In this document: in pieces, positions 1 to 8,624 of the stretch
Numbering within the stretch: position 1 is the stretch's first letter
Layout of the letters: every line of letters begins with the position of its first letter
Assembly: GCA_004297725.1 (NCBI GenBank)
Contig: SCUS01000071.1
Span: 248,001-312,000 of the forward strand
Reading direction: 5' to 3'
Source of the DNA: Myxococcaceae bacterium
GTDB taxonomy: Bacteria > Myxococcota_A > Polyangia > Polyangiales > Ga0077539
Length of the DNA: 64,000 nucleotides
The notes under the pieces: generated by a model
What the model was told of the DNA's origin: nothing
The model's input: the letters and a program-made list of their open reading frames with translations, nothing else
Database searches by the model: none
Program-made: the position numbers and the translations under genes

Positions 1-587
1 AGACCGCCGCTCCAGAAGAGGGCGTTGGAGTCGTTGGGTGCGTTGATGACCTGACCGAGCGCGTCGGTGCTGTCCTGGAACACCATCCCGACGCGGAGCG
101 CCGGGCCGATGCCGAGCCAGCGGGTGGCCGCGAACTCGAAGCCGAGGCCGGCGTCGAAGGTCAGGCGCTCGTCGTTGCCCGTGAAGGCCCAGCCGACGTT
201 GCCGTCGACGAAGAGCCGACCCACGGTGCCGATGCGCGGCTCGATGCGCAGACCGCCCATCGGCGCCAGCACGCGGCCGGTGTCGCCGTCCGTCGGAAAC
301 CACCAGTTGGCGAGGCTGGCCTGGAGCACCAGCGGTCCGACAATGGTGAACCCGAGGCGCACGGTGCCTTGGATGCCGAGGCCGTCGTAGCCAAGGCCGC
401 CTGCGGTGGTCGCCGTTCGCTGGTGCTCGGCGAGCATCGTGCCGACGCCGCCCTCCAACCGAAGGGCGAAGCGCGAGATCACCTGCGCGTCAGCGTCGGG
501 TGCGGCACTCAATACCGCCGCGATTGCGGCTACCACGCCCGCGAACTTCGCGGTGCTCTTCCCTACCGGGTTCGATCCTCTGCTCAT
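1..587 (-). CDS. OmpA-like outer-membrane beta-barrel protein, 5' part only
   Basis: The reading frame is open from an ATG at 585-587 to the left edge, giving about 195 residues. It begins with MSRGSNPVGKSTAKF, a hydrophobic stretch and an AxA-type signal peptidase site near residue 35 (ADAQV). The rest alternates Gly/aromatic and polar residues in short strands (GGVGTMLAE, VRLGFTIVGPLVL, LGFEFAATRWLGIGP), as in the eight-stranded barrel of myxobacterial OmpA-family proteins. A weak GAGGG lies about 10 nt upstream of the start. The peptidoglycan-binding C-terminal domain usual in the family would lie outside the window and cannot be confirmed. The barrel call is by strand pattern, not by a diagnostic motif. 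Confidence 0.7.
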   Translation of the reverse strand, partial: MSRGSNPVGKSTAKFAGVVAAIAAVLSAAPDADAQVISRFALRLEGGVGTMLAEHQRTATTAGGLGYDGLGIQGTVRLGFTIVGPLVLQASLANWWFPTDGDTGRVLAPMGGLRIEPRIGTVGRLFVDGNVGWAFTGNDERLTFDAGLGFEFAATRWLGIGPALRVGMVFQDSTDALGQVINAPNDSNALFWSGG

Positions 588-907
588 CCCGTCGCCCTCA
601 TAGATGGTGACCGTCCGGCCCTCCTTCGAGGGCCGCAGCGATCGGTTGTTTCGTCCGCGCTGACGTTGATCGGAAACCAAGCGGCTCCCATCAGCTACAC
701 GCTCATCAGGCCGCCGCAGAATACAGTCGTTCGTCAGCGATAGGCATAGGAATCTACGAGCGCGGCGCTCCCCTCCGCGCTCTCTCCGGCAGAGGCAATT
801 CCACCAGATTCCAGTCGTTTTCGGCCTCTCCGGCGCGGAGCTCCCGAAGCTGGTCATTGACCGCCGACCACGCCGCGTGCATCCCGAGCGCCCACCGGAC
901 ACCTCGC
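588..907. other. Intergenic region between divergent genes
   Basis: About 320 bases separate the OmpA-like gene (leftward) from the DsbA-like lipoprotein (rightward). I see no convincing reading frame. The stretch is visibly less GC-rich than the genes and presumably holds both promoters, but I cannot identify clear -35/-10 pairs. It contains the hairpin at 617-634. Confidence 0.5.
617..634 (-). repeat. Perfect 7-bp hairpin in the OmpA-like gene leader
   Basis: GGCCCTC (617-623) and GAGGGCC (628-634) form a perfect inverted repeat around a 4-nt loop, 30 nt upstream of the OmpA-like start codon. Read on the minus strand, the loop and 3' arm contain AAGGAGG, a Shine-Dalgarno-like string, but it is too far from the ATG to be its ribosome site. 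There is no T-run, so it is not a typical terminator. Confidence 0.4.
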
Positions 908-2209
908 ATGAGACGCCACCTCCCCCTCGCCGCGCTCTCCCTCGTCGCCGCCTGCGCCGGCCGCTACGCCCCGCCCTCGCGCTGCCCTTCGCCCTCCGCC
1001 CCGCCCTCCGCGGCGGTCTCCGCGCTGGTCGACAGCGAGCGCCTCCCCACCGCCGACGCGCCTCGCCTCGGCCCCGCCGACGCGCCGCTCACGGTGGTCG
1101 TCTTCAGCGACTTCCAGTGCCCCTACTGCGCGCGCGCCCGCCTCGTCGTGAACGACCTTCGGGCGCTCTTCCCCCGCTCGGTGCGCGTGGTCTGGCGCAA
1201 CCTCCCGCTGCTCCGTCACCCGATGGCGCACCAGGCCGCCGAGGCCGCGATGGAGGTGCGCGCCCAGGCCGGCGACGAGGCCTTCTGGCGCTACCACGAC
1301 CTGCTCTTCGCCCATCAGTCCGAGCTCTCCCGAGAGAGCCTGCTGCGAGACGCGCACACCGTGGGCGTCGACGCCGCCCGCTTCGAGCAGGCGCTCGACG
1401 AGGGCACCTGGCGCGCGCCCGTGGACGGCGACGCCGCGCTCGCCGAGCGCCTCGGACTCGACGGCACGCCCGCCTTCGTCCTCAACGGGAGCCCCGTGGT
1501 GGGGCTGCAGCCCTTCGAGGTCTTCGAGTCCGCCGCGCGGTTGATCCTCGCCCGGGCCGAGGCGATGCCCGACCGGTCGAGGGTCTACGCGGACATGGTG
1601 AGCCACCCGGTCGCGCTCCCCGAGCCCGCCAGCGAGGGCCGCGCCACCGTCGACCCCTGGGCGGGGGTGCACGAGCTGCCCGTCCCCGCGACGGCGCCCT
1701 CCCGGGGCGAGGCGAGCGCCCCGGTGGTGCTCCAGGTCTTCAGCGACTTCGAGTGCCCCTACTGCGCCCGGGTGCGCCCGACCCTCGACGCGCTCCGCGC
1801 CCACTACGGCGACCGGCTGCGCATCGTCTGGCGCGACCTGCCGCTGCCCCGCCACGCCCACGCGCTCGCGGCCGCCGAGGCGGCGCGCGAGGTGCTCGCC
1901 CAGCGGGGCCCGGAGGCCTTCTGGGAGATGCACGACCTGCTCTTCGCCCTGCAGTCTCGCGAGGAGGCGCTGAGCCCCGCGGTGATCGAGCGACTCGCCG
2001 TCGAGGCGGGCGCCGACCGGGCCCGGCTGCGCGCCGCCCTCGAGGACCATCGGCACCGCGCGGTCATCGACGCCGACGTCGCCGCCGCCGCCGCGACGAG
2101 GCTGCGGATGGGCACGCCGGCTTTCTTCATCAACGGACACTTCATGTCCGGGGCGCGGCCGCTCTCGGAGTTTCGTCAGCGCATCGACGGGCTGCTGGAG
2201 CGCCGGTGA
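908..2209 (+). CDS. Lipoprotein with two tandem DsbA-like thioredoxin domains
   Basis: Product of 433 residues. I start it at the ATG at 908 because MRRHLPLAALSLVAAC is a textbook lipoprotein signal (lipobox VAAC, Cys16); the frame is open further upstream. Two homologous DsbA/thioredoxin-4 domains follow, one around residues 50-215 and one around 262-433. Each has FSDFxCPYCAR (CPYC at 71-74 and 283-286) and a cis-Pro loop GTPAF. The family oxidises or isomerises disulfides of exported proteins; this one should face the periplasm, anchored by lipid. A two-domain single-chain arrangement is unusual, since DsbA is normally one domain. Its stop overlaps the start of the next gene (GTGA). Confidence 0.85.
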   Translation: MRRHLPLAALSLVAACAGRYAPPSRCPSPSAPPSAAVSALVDSERLPTADAPRLGPADAPLTVVVFSDFQCPYCARARLVVNDLRALFPRSVRVVWRNLPLLRHPMAHQAAEAAMEVRAQAGDEAFWRYHDLLFAHQSELSRESLLRDAHTVGVDAARFEQALDEGTWRAPVDGDAALAERLGLDGTPAFVLNGSPVVGLQPFEVFESAARLILARAEAMPDRSRVYADMVSHPVALPEPASEGRATVDPWAGVHELPVPATAPSRGEASAPVVLQVFSDFECPYCARVRPTLDALRAHYGDRLRIVWRDLPLPRHAHALAAAEAAREVLAQRGPEAFWEMHDLLFALQSREEALSPAVIERLAVEAGADRARLRAALEDHRHRAVIDADVAAAAATRLRMGTPAFFINGHFMSGARPLSEFRQRIDGLLERR

Positions 2210-3084
2210 CGAAGCTCCACGGGGCGGCCCTCTCGCTCTCGCTCCTCCTCGCCGCCTCGGGCTGCCGGGGGAGGGACCCCTCGCGGGCCGCGCTGCCCGA
2301 GTCGTTCACCGCGGTGGACGATCGGGCCCCGGCGCCGCGGCGGGTGGTGTGCCTCGTGCCGAGCGCCACGGAGCTGGTCTTCGCCCTCGGCGCGGGCGAT
2401 CGCGTGGTCGGGGTCTCGACCTACGACGACTTCCCCCCGGAGGTGACCCGCCTCCCTCGCATCGGGGGCATGACCAACCCCTCCTTCGAGGGCATCGCCG
2501 CGCTGCGGCCCGACGCCATCGTCGGCGTCGAGGGGCCCACGGACCTCACGGCGCTGCGACGGCTGCGCTCGCTCGGCATCCGGGTGGTGGTGCCGAGGGT
2601 GGAGTCCATCGAGGAGGTGCTCTCCGGGGTCGACCTCTTCGGGAGGCTGCTGCGCCGCGCTCCGGAGGCCGCCGCGCTTCGCCGCTGTATCGCGAGCGAG
2701 CTCGACGCCGTGAGGGCGCGCGTCGCCGGCCGACCCCGCCCCAGGACCCTCGTCGTGCTCGGTCGTCGCCCCCTCGTCGTCGCCGGGCCGGGATCGTGGA
2801 TCGACGAGGTGCTCACCCTCTCCGGCGGCGCCAACGTGGTCACCGCGGGCGGTCGCTACCCGACGATTCCCAGGGAGTCTCTCGCCGCGCTCGCGCCGGA
2901 GGCCATCCTCGACCTCACCGGGCACGCCGACGGGGCGCAGCTCCAGGGAGAGCTCGACGGCGTCGACCTGCCCGCCGTCCGCAACCACCGGGTCACCACG
3001 CTGAGCGACCCGATGTTCCTCCGGCCGGGTCCGCGCGTCACCGAGGCGGCCCGGCAGATCGCCGCGGCGCTGCACCCCGACTGA
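2206..3084 (+). CDS. BtuF-like ABC transporter substrate-binding lipoprotein
   Basis: Product of 292 residues. The GTG start at 2206 overlaps the previous stop by 4 nt and gives MTKLHGAALSLSLLLAASGC, a clear lipoprotein signal. The mature part has the helical-backbone metal/cobalamin receptor fold signature: RRVVCLVPSATELVFALGAG, then GGMTNPSFEGIAALRPDAIV and a C-terminal RPGPRVTEAARQIA. This family (PF01497) delivers vitamin B12, haem or ferric siderophores to an ABC importer. No permease or ATPase gene of that importer is adjacent, so it is an orphan receptor or works with a distant transporter. Coupling to a disulfide oxidoreductase is suggestive but unexplained. Confidence 0.85.
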   Translation: MTKLHGAALSLSLLLAASGCRGRDPSRAALPESFTAVDDRAPAPRRVVCLVPSATELVFALGAGDRVVGVSTYDDFPPEVTRLPRIGGMTNPSFEGIAALRPDAIVGVEGPTDLTALRRLRSLGIRVVVPRVESIEEVLSGVDLFGRLLRRAPEAAALRRCIASELDAVRARVAGRPRPRTLVVLGRRPLVVAGPGSWIDEVLTLSGGANVVTAGGRYPTIPRESLAALAPEAILDLTGHADGAQLQGELDGVDLPAVRNHRVTTLSDPMFLRPGPRVTEAARQIAAALHPD

Positions 3085-3127
3085 GAGATTGCATCCGGCC
3101 CCGGGAGGCTCCACCTAACTCCCCATC

Positions 3128-4564
3128 GTGGACGCTCCCATCTCGCTCGCAGGCCATCCCCTCGACAGCCCTCGCCACGCCGACGTGCTCGCCCCCTGGG
3201 ACGGCGCCCTCCTCGGGCGCGTCTCCCTCGCCGACGAGGCCACCGCGGCGCAGGCGGTTCGACTCGCGGCGGAGGCCTTCCCGGTCACCTCCCGCCTCCC
3301 GGGCTACCAGCGCTCGGCGCTCTGCTCCGCCGTCTCCCGCGCCCTCGAGGCCCGCCGCGAGGAGTTCGCCGGGGTCATCGCCCGCGAGGTCGCCAAGCCC
3401 ATCGCCCTCGCCCTCGCCGAGGTCGACCGCGCCGTGCAGACCTTCCGCCTCGGCGCCGAGGAGGCCACCCGCGTCGCGGGCGAGATGCTCCCCCTCGATC
3501 AGACGCCCGCGGGCGCCTCGGTCGGGGCCGTCACCCGCCGCGTGGCCATCGCCCCGGTGCTCGCCATCACGCCCTTCAACTTCCCGATCAACCTGGTGGC
3601 CCACAAGCTCTCTCCCGCCTTCGCCGTCGGCGCCCCGGTGGTGCTCAAGCCCGCCCCGCAGGCGCCGCTCACCGCCGCCCTGCTCGCCCGGGTCGTGGCC
3701 GAGGCCTGCGCCGGGGCGGGCGTCCCCGGGGCGATGCTCTCGGTGGTCCCCTGCGAGGTGGGCGTGGCCGAGACGCTGGTGCGAGACCCGCGCCTCGGGG
3801 TGCTGTCCTTCACCGGCAGCGCTCCGGTGGGGTGGCACCTGCGGGCGATCGCCCCGCGCAAGAGGGCGGTGCTCGAGCTCGGTGGCAACGCCGCGCTCAT
3901 CGTCGCCGCCGACGCCGACCTCGACCGCGCCCTCGAGCGCGCCATCGCCGGGGCCTACGGCTACTCGGGGCAGGTGTGCATCAAGGCCCAGCGGCTCTTC
4001 CTCCATGAGTCCATCGCGGGGGAGTTCACCCGAAGGCTCTGCGAGAGGGTGGCGGCGCTCACGGTGCGCGACCCGCTCGATCCGAAGGCGCTCTGCAGCG
4101 CGCTCATCGACCGCAAGGCCGCCGACCGGGTGAGGCAATGGATCGACGAGGCCGTCGCCGGGGGGGCGAGGGTGCTGGTGGGTGGATCGCAGGACGGCTC
4201 CCGCATCGCGCCCGCGGTGATCGCCGACGCAACGCCCGGGATGAAGCTCTGCGACGAGGAGCTCTTCGGCCCGGCGGTCACGCTCCACCCGTGGCGCGAC
4301 GCCGACGCGATGATCGACGCGGTCAACGCCAGCCGGCACGGGCTCCAGGCGGGGCTCTTCACCCGAGACATCACCCTGGTCGCCAAGGCCTTCCAGCGAC
4401 TGGAGGTGGGCGCCGTAGTGCTCGACGACGGGCCGACCTTCCGCGTCGACGCGATGCCCTACGGCGGCGTGAAGGACTCCGGCCAGGGCAGGGAGGGGGT
4501 GCGCTCCGCCATCGCCGAGCTGACCGACCTGCGGATGCTGGTCTGGCGGGGGCTGCTGGGCTGA
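3128..4564 (+). CDS. NAD(P)-dependent aldehyde dehydrogenase
   Basis: Product of 478 residues, GTG start at 3128, close to the family's usual 470-500. Visible ALDH signatures are FNFPINLVAHKLSPAFAVG (cofactor domain), FTGSAPVG (nucleotide loop), LELGGN with the general-base Glu, and GYSGQVCIKAQR with nucleophile Cys284. The C-terminus has the expected PYGGVKDSGQGREG motif. It oxidises an aldehyde to the acid; the sequence does not tell me the substrate. GapN-like, succinate-semialdehyde or lactaldehyde types are all possible. It converges on the LysR gene with one base between the stop codons. Confidence 0.9.
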   Translation: MDAPISLAGHPLDSPRHADVLAPWDGALLGRVSLADEATAAQAVRLAAEAFPVTSRLPGYQRSALCSAVSRALEARREEFAGVIAREVAKPIALALAEVDRAVQTFRLGAEEATRVAGEMLPLDQTPAGASVGAVTRRVAIAPVLAITPFNFPINLVAHKLSPAFAVGAPVVLKPAPQAPLTAALLARVVAEACAGAGVPGAMLSVVPCEVGVAETLVRDPRLGVLSFTGSAPVGWHLRAIAPRKRAVLELGGNAALIVAADADLDRALERAIAGAYGYSGQVCIKAQRLFLHESIAGEFTRRLCERVAALTVRDPLDPKALCSALIDRKAADRVRQWIDEAVAGGARVLVGGSQDGSRIAPAVIADATPGMKLCDEELFGPAVTLHPWRDADAMIDAVNASRHGLQAGLFTRDITLVAKAFQRLEVGAVVLDDGPTFRVDAMPYGGVKDSGQGREGVRSAIAELTDLRMLVWRGLLG

Positions 4565-4565
4565 C

Positions 4566-5462
4566 TCAGCCCGTCCACGGGGACTCCCTCAGCAGCGCCG
4601 AGAGGGCCTCGTGGAGCGGACGCCGGGGGTCGTCGAGGCGCGCGGCGAAGTGCTGCGCGGTCGAGGGCTGTACGGCGGCGAAGACGGCCTTCAGCGCGCC
4701 CGCCTCCAGGTGCCGGGCGACCATCGGCGAGGGCAGCACCGCCACGCCGCCGCCCTCCAGGGCCACGCGCTCGATGGCCGCGAGGCTCCCGAGGTGGAGC
4801 ACCCGGCCGAAGCGGACCTCGCGCAGCCGGGCGGGCGCGGCGTCGAGCCAGGGGCGCAGGCAGGGCAGGGCGGTGGAGCGGTCGAGCAGGGTGAGGGAGG
4901 CGGCGTCGTCGGCGACGCGCAGGGCGTGGCGGTGAAGCAGCGAGGGGGCGGCCACCATGCGCCAGGAGAGGCCCACCAGCGGCACCGCGAGGAGGCGAGG
5001 GTCGCGCAGGGTGGGGCCCAGCACCGCGGCGTCGATCTGCTGGCGGACGAGCGACGCGTGGAGGGCGTCGTGGTCGGCCACGTGGAGGTGCACCGTGAGG
5101 TCCGGGCGGAGGCGAGCCCAGCGGGAGAGGAGCGGGGCGATCCAGCGGGCGGCGGCCTCGGCCTCGACCCCGAGGGTGAGCTCCGCGCGGGGGGCCGGGA
5201 GGCGCTCGCCCGCGGCGTGGGCGCAGTCGAGCATCGCCTCGACGGCGCGGCGCGCGTAGGGGATGAGCGCCTGACCCTGCGGGGTGAGCGCCACCGAGCG
5301 CGTGGTGCGGCGGAAGAGCGGCGCCCCCAGCACGGCCTCGAGCTGCCGCACCCGCTCGCTGACCACCGCCGGAGCCACCACCAGCGCCCTCGCGGCGGAG
5401 CGGAAGCTGAGCGTCTCGGCGATGGTGAGGAAGGTCTTGAGCTGGTCGACGGTGGGGGACAA
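4566..5462 (-). CDS. LysR-family transcriptional regulator
   Basis: Product of about 298 residues. The N-terminal winged helix-turn-helix is clear: QLKTFLTIAETLSFRSAARA, then SERVRQLEAVLGAPLFRRTT and LTPQGQALIPYARR. A LysR substrate-binding domain follows. No ATG or GTG precedes the conserved VDQLKTF, so I place the start at a TTG (5460-5462), which gives the usual family length. That start lies 7 nt after the stop of the upstream beta-helix lipoprotein, so the two are probably co-transcribed. The target genes are unknown; the aldehyde dehydrogenase converges on it and is a candidate only by proximity. Confidence 0.85.
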   Translation of the reverse strand: MSPTVDQLKTFLTIAETLSFRSAARALVVAPAVVSERVRQLEAVLGAPLFRRTTRSVALTPQGQALIPYARRAVEAMLDCAHAAGERLPAPRAELTLGVEAEAAARWIAPLLSRWARLRPDLTVHLHVADHDALHASLVRQQIDAAVLGPTLRDPRLLAVPLVGLSWRMVAAPSLLHRHALRVADDAASLTLLDRSTALPCLRPWLDAAPARLREVRFGRVLHLGSLAAIERVALEGGGVAVLPSPMVARHLEAGALKAVFAAVQPSTAQHFAARLDDPRRPLHEALSALLRESPWTG

Positions 5463-5469
5463 AGGAAGC

Positions 5470-6954
5470 TCAGTTGCAGCGCGCGGACTCGGGCTCGGGG
5501 CAGTTCTGCCCGGCGGTCTGGGCAGGGCTCTGGCGGCAGGGAGAGCCGAGGGAGGAGAAGTCGTTGCCCAGGGCCGGCGCGGCGAAGTCCACGGCGCCGA
5601 CGAAGTTGCGCGCGATGCCCGCGGCGCCAGGTCCGGCGTTGGCGAAGGTGGTGTGCGCGATGAAGGTCGGGGGCGGCGCGGCAAGCAGGTAGATCGCGGC
5701 CTGGTTGGTGGTCTGCGCGGCGGTGTGGCAGGGGCCGATCTGCGACTCGGCGCCCGCGTTGCGGATGGTCACGAAGTTGAGCTTCGACCCGGAGCGGTTG
5801 AAGCGCTCGCCGAAGCTGACGCCGATCCACTGGGCGGGGGAGGTGTCCTGCCCGGCGGAGGTGAGGGTGATGCGCCCGGCCTCGCTGCCGCCGTCCATCA
5901 CCAGGCCGCCCTCGGCGTGCCAGCCGACGGTGAACTGCGAGCCGCGGCCGAAGCGCAGGGTGTTGCCCGGAGCGATGGTGAGCACGGGGCCGGTGGGCCC
6001 CTCCACCGCGAGCTCGACGTTCTCGTTGATGTGGTAGGGCACGCCCGGGTTGCGCCACACGCCGCTCTGGCGAATCGCCGAGCCGTCGCCGGTGCCTCCG
6101 TTGACGATGAGCACCTCGTCGATCGCGTTGCCCGTGTACGTGCCCGACGGGAGCGTGTGGACGTGCTCGGGCTGGATGAACTGCACCGCCCCGGTGCGCG
6201 CCGCGTTGGCCGCGATGGTGCCCGTCACCGTGATGCCCGTGGCGGTGGGCGCGAAGGAGCCGCCCGACTGGACGCTGATCCCGAAGCCCCGGTTGGCGCG
6301 CAGGGTGACGTGCTGCACGTCGAGGCCCGCGAGCTCGTTCACCAGCCCGGCGGCGCGGTCGATGTCGCCTTCGCCGCCCGCGTGCTCGATGATCGCCGTG
6401 GCGATGCGGGTCGTGCGGCGGGCGAGGTCGTCGATCCAGATGCCGCTCCAGTCGCCGGCCTGGGGGGTGGGGTTGTCGGAGCCGAAGCGGATCGGGCGCT
6501 GCGGATCGCCAGCCGCGAGGAGGGTCCCGCCCTCGTCGACGTGGATCGCGTAGCCGTGGCTCGTGAGCACCACGGCGCAGGGGGCCACGGAGAGCGTCGC
6601 GCCGTTGCCGATGGTCACGCCCTCGGGGAGCCGGTGGGGGGAGTCCTCGAGGGTCCAGGTCTCGTTGCCGGCGACGGCGTTGTTGTGGATGGTCCCGGCC
6701 CCGAGGGCGGCGTTGGGGAGCGAGGCGGGGCAGCCCGTGGCGCGCGCAGGCGCCGGGGTGCGGACGCTGCTCTCGACGGCGCCCGGCGCCGGGGCGGGAG
6801 CCGGGGCGGGCTCGGCGGCCGGCGGGGCCGCGGCGGGAGCGGGCGTCGGCGCGACCGCGGGAGGGGGAGGGGGCGCGGGCTCGCTGCGACGCTTGCACGC
6901 GACGACGCCAGACGCGCTGGCGATCGAGAGGAACAGCAACACCGGCAACTTCAT
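5470..6954 (-). CDS. Right-handed beta-helix repeat lipoprotein
   Basis: Product of 494 residues. The start at 6954 is preceded by AAAGGAG and gives MKLPVLLFLSIASASGVVAC, a lipoprotein signal with Cys20. Next comes a Pro/Ala-rich, low-complexity linker of about 50 residues. The remainder has repeated short-strand units with the hallmarks of right-handed parallel beta-helices (GDWSGIWIDD, NVELAVEGPTGPVLTIAPG, GTGDGSAIRQSG), as in surface-exposed carbohydrate-associated proteins of myxobacteria. Cysteines near the C-terminus (GSPCRQ, QNCPEPESARC) could form disulfides. No catalytic triad of a known lyase is recognisable, so the function is unknown. It is followed closely by the LysR gene. Confidence 0.75.
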   Translation of the reverse strand: MKLPVLLFLSIASASGVVACKRRSEPAPPPPPAVAPTPAPAAAPPAAEPAPAPAPAPGAVESSVRTPAPARATGCPASLPNAALGAGTIHNNAVAGNETWTLEDSPHRLPEGVTIGNGATLSVAPCAVVLTSHGYAIHVDEGGTLLAAGDPQRPIRFGSDNPTPQAGDWSGIWIDDLARRTTRIATAIIEHAGGEGDIDRAAGLVNELAGLDVQHVTLRANRGFGISVQSGGSFAPTATGITVTGTIAANAARTGAVQFIQPEHVHTLPSGTYTGNAIDEVLIVNGGTGDGSAIRQSGVWRNPGVPYHINENVELAVEGPTGPVLTIAPGNTLRFGRGSQFTVGWHAEGGLVMDGGSEAGRITLTSAGQDTSPAQWIGVSFGERFNRSGSKLNFVTIRNAGAESQIGPCHTAAQTTNQAAIYLLAAPPPTFIAHTTFANAGPGAAGIARNFVGAVDFAAPALGNDFSSLGSPCRQSPAQTAGQNCPEPESARCN

Positions 6955-7063
6955 CGCAGGGCTCCTTTGAACGGACGCCTCACACCCCTCCACCGGGGAA
7001 GCGGAGCGCGCCGCAGGGTAAACCCACGCGATGCCGCGTCGCCAGACGGTCGTCGCGCGGGTC

Positions 7064-8077
7064 TCAGCCCTCGCGGCGGCGGCGCAGCAGGTCGGACACG
7101 TAGGACTGCGCGTAGGCCAGGGCCTCCGGCCCGATGAGCCCGAGCGCCACGAAGGCCGCGAGGCGGGGAGAGCGACGGAGCGAGGGGCTGCCGCGGAGGA
7201 AGGTGTCGAGGGCCTCGAGCCGGTGGCCCGCGAGCAGGTGCTGCATCACCTGCTTGCTCTCGTAGTGGGTGAGCACCCCAGGGGCGTGCTGCCGTAGCTG
7301 CGGCGCCCACGCTCTCACCACCGAGTCGGCGTCGCCCGCGCCGTCGGCGGCGTCTCGGAGCTGCCGACGGGCGAGGGCGCGAGGGGCCGAGGCGGTGATG
7401 CGGTTGCTGGCGTCGGTGTGGATCAGCACCACCCGGTCGGTGCACATCCAGAAGCGCCAGCGCGCCGCGGCGGCGAGGTGGAAGCTCGCCTCGTAGGCGC
7501 GGCCCCCGGGGAAGCGCACCGTGGCGAAGACCTCGCGGCGGTAGCAGTTGAACCACTCGCTCACGGTGAGCGTGGAGACGAAGCGCAGGTAGGCCGGGAG
7601 GTCGAGCACCGCGGACGCGGTCGGCGTGGGGATGGGGGTGTCGGGGCCGTTGTCCCAGCGGCACACCGTGGCGACGTTGCCGACGTCGTCGGGGGCGGCG
7701 TCGCAGCGCGCGGCGAGGAGGTCGAGGCCGCCGGGCAGCAGCTCGAAATCGCTGTCGAGCATCACCAGCCAGCGGCCCCGGGCGACGTCGATGCCGGCGT
7801 TGCGGGCCGCGCAGACGCCGCGGTTCACCGGCTGCCGGAGCACGCGCACCCGGGGGTCGCCGAGAGACTCCACCACGGCCACGGTGTCGTCGGTGGAGCG
7901 GTCGTCGATGACGATGATCTCGTAGTCGTCGCGCCCGGAGGCGAGCACGCTGCGCACCGCCCGGAGGATCATCCCCGCGCGGTTGTAGGCCGGGATGATG
8001 AAGCTGAATCGCAGGTCGCTCGGAGGGGCGTCGGGGCTCACCTGCGCTTGGTTGGCAGCATCGCGCCCGGAGTTCAA
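7064..8077 (-). CDS. Family 2 glycosyltransferase
   Basis: Product of up to 337 residues. The GT-A Rossmann start FSFIIPAYNRAGMILRAVRS, the EIIVIDDRSTDDT motif, the RGVCAARNAGIDVARGRW stretch and the metal-binding DSD (VMLDSDFE) define a GT2 enzyme, which transfers a sugar from a nucleotide donor. The start is uncertain. The TTG at 8077 lies 4 nt after the peroxiredoxin stop; a GTG about 12 codons in is an alternative. No membrane span is obvious, so it probably acts at the cytoplasmic face. A Wzy-like polymerase sits a few genes upstream in the same direction, which hints at glycan assembly. Confidence 0.85.
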   Translation of the reverse strand: MNSGRDAANQAQVSPDAPPSDLRFSFIIPAYNRAGMILRAVRSVLASGRDDYEIIVIDDRSTDDTVAVVESLGDPRVRVLRQPVNRGVCAARNAGIDVARGRWLVMLDSDFELLPGGLDLLAARCDAAPDDVGNVATVCRWDNGPDTPIPTPTASAVLDLPAYLRFVSTLTVSEWFNCYRREVFATVRFPGGRAYEASFHLAAAARWRFWMCTDRVVLIHTDASNRITASAPRALARRQLRDAADGAGDADSVVRAWAPQLRQHAPGVLTHYESKQVMQHLLAGHRLEALDTFLRGSPSLRRSPRLAAFVALGLIGPEALAYAQSYVSDLLRRRREG

Positions 8078-8081
8078 GGGC

Positions 8082-8549
8082 CTACGCGGTCGGGCGCAGC
8101 GAGGCGAGGCAGCGGCGCACGTCCTCGACGTGGGAGTCGATGGCGAACTCGTGGTGGAAGATCCCCCGGATCACCCCGGCCGCGTCGATGACGTAGGTGA
8201 CCCGCTTCTGGAAGATCAGGCCCCCGAGGCGCTTGACCTGGAAGGCCTCGGCCATCTCGCCCGCCGGGTCGGCCACGAGCTCGTACTGCAGCCCGTGCGC
8301 GGCGATGAAGCGCTTGTGGGTCTCGACGTCGTCGCGGCTCACCCCGACGACCCGGGCGCCGCCCTCGCCGGAGAGCTCGCCGAAGGCGTCGCGAAAGCTG
8401 CACACCTCGCGGGTGCATCCGCCGGTGAAGTCCTTGGGATAGAAGAACAGCACCAGCGTGCGGCCGCGCGCGCCGTGGACGGTGAAGGTCGAGTGGTCCG
8501 GGAGCTGACCCGAGGCGTTGGGTGCGATCTGGCCGATGCCGAGGCTCAT
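8082..8549 (-). CDS. bcp: Thioredoxin-dependent peroxiredoxin, BCP/PrxQ type
   Basis: Product of 155 residues. I use the internal ATG at 8549 (MSLGIGQIAPN), which matches the family's N-terminus; eight upstream codons are also open. The active-site segment LVLFFYPKDFTGGCTREVCS carries the peroxidatic Cys and a resolving Cys five residues later, the BCP/PrxQ arrangement, followed by GVSRDDVETHKRF. The enzyme reduces hydroperoxides in the cytoplasm using thioredoxin. It lies between ABC transporter genes and a glycosyltransferase, all in one direction. Confidence 0.92.
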   Translation of the reverse strand: MSLGIGQIAPNASGQLPDHSTFTVHGARGRTLVLFFYPKDFTGGCTREVCSFRDAFGELSGEGGARVVGVSRDDVETHKRFIAAHGLQYELVADPAGEMAEAFQVKRLGGLIFQKRVTYVIDAAGVIRGIFHHEFAIDSHVEDVRRCLASLRPTA

Positions 8550-8624
8550 GGAATGGGTCTCCAGTGCATACAAGAGGGCGTAACCCTGGCTGGGATGCTC
8601 CTCGCGGGCGAGGGGATGCGCCGG

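Noticed and set aside
588..907. Cobalamin riboswitch ahead of the DsbA/BtuF genes
   Set aside because: No B12-box or recognisable core helices in the leader.
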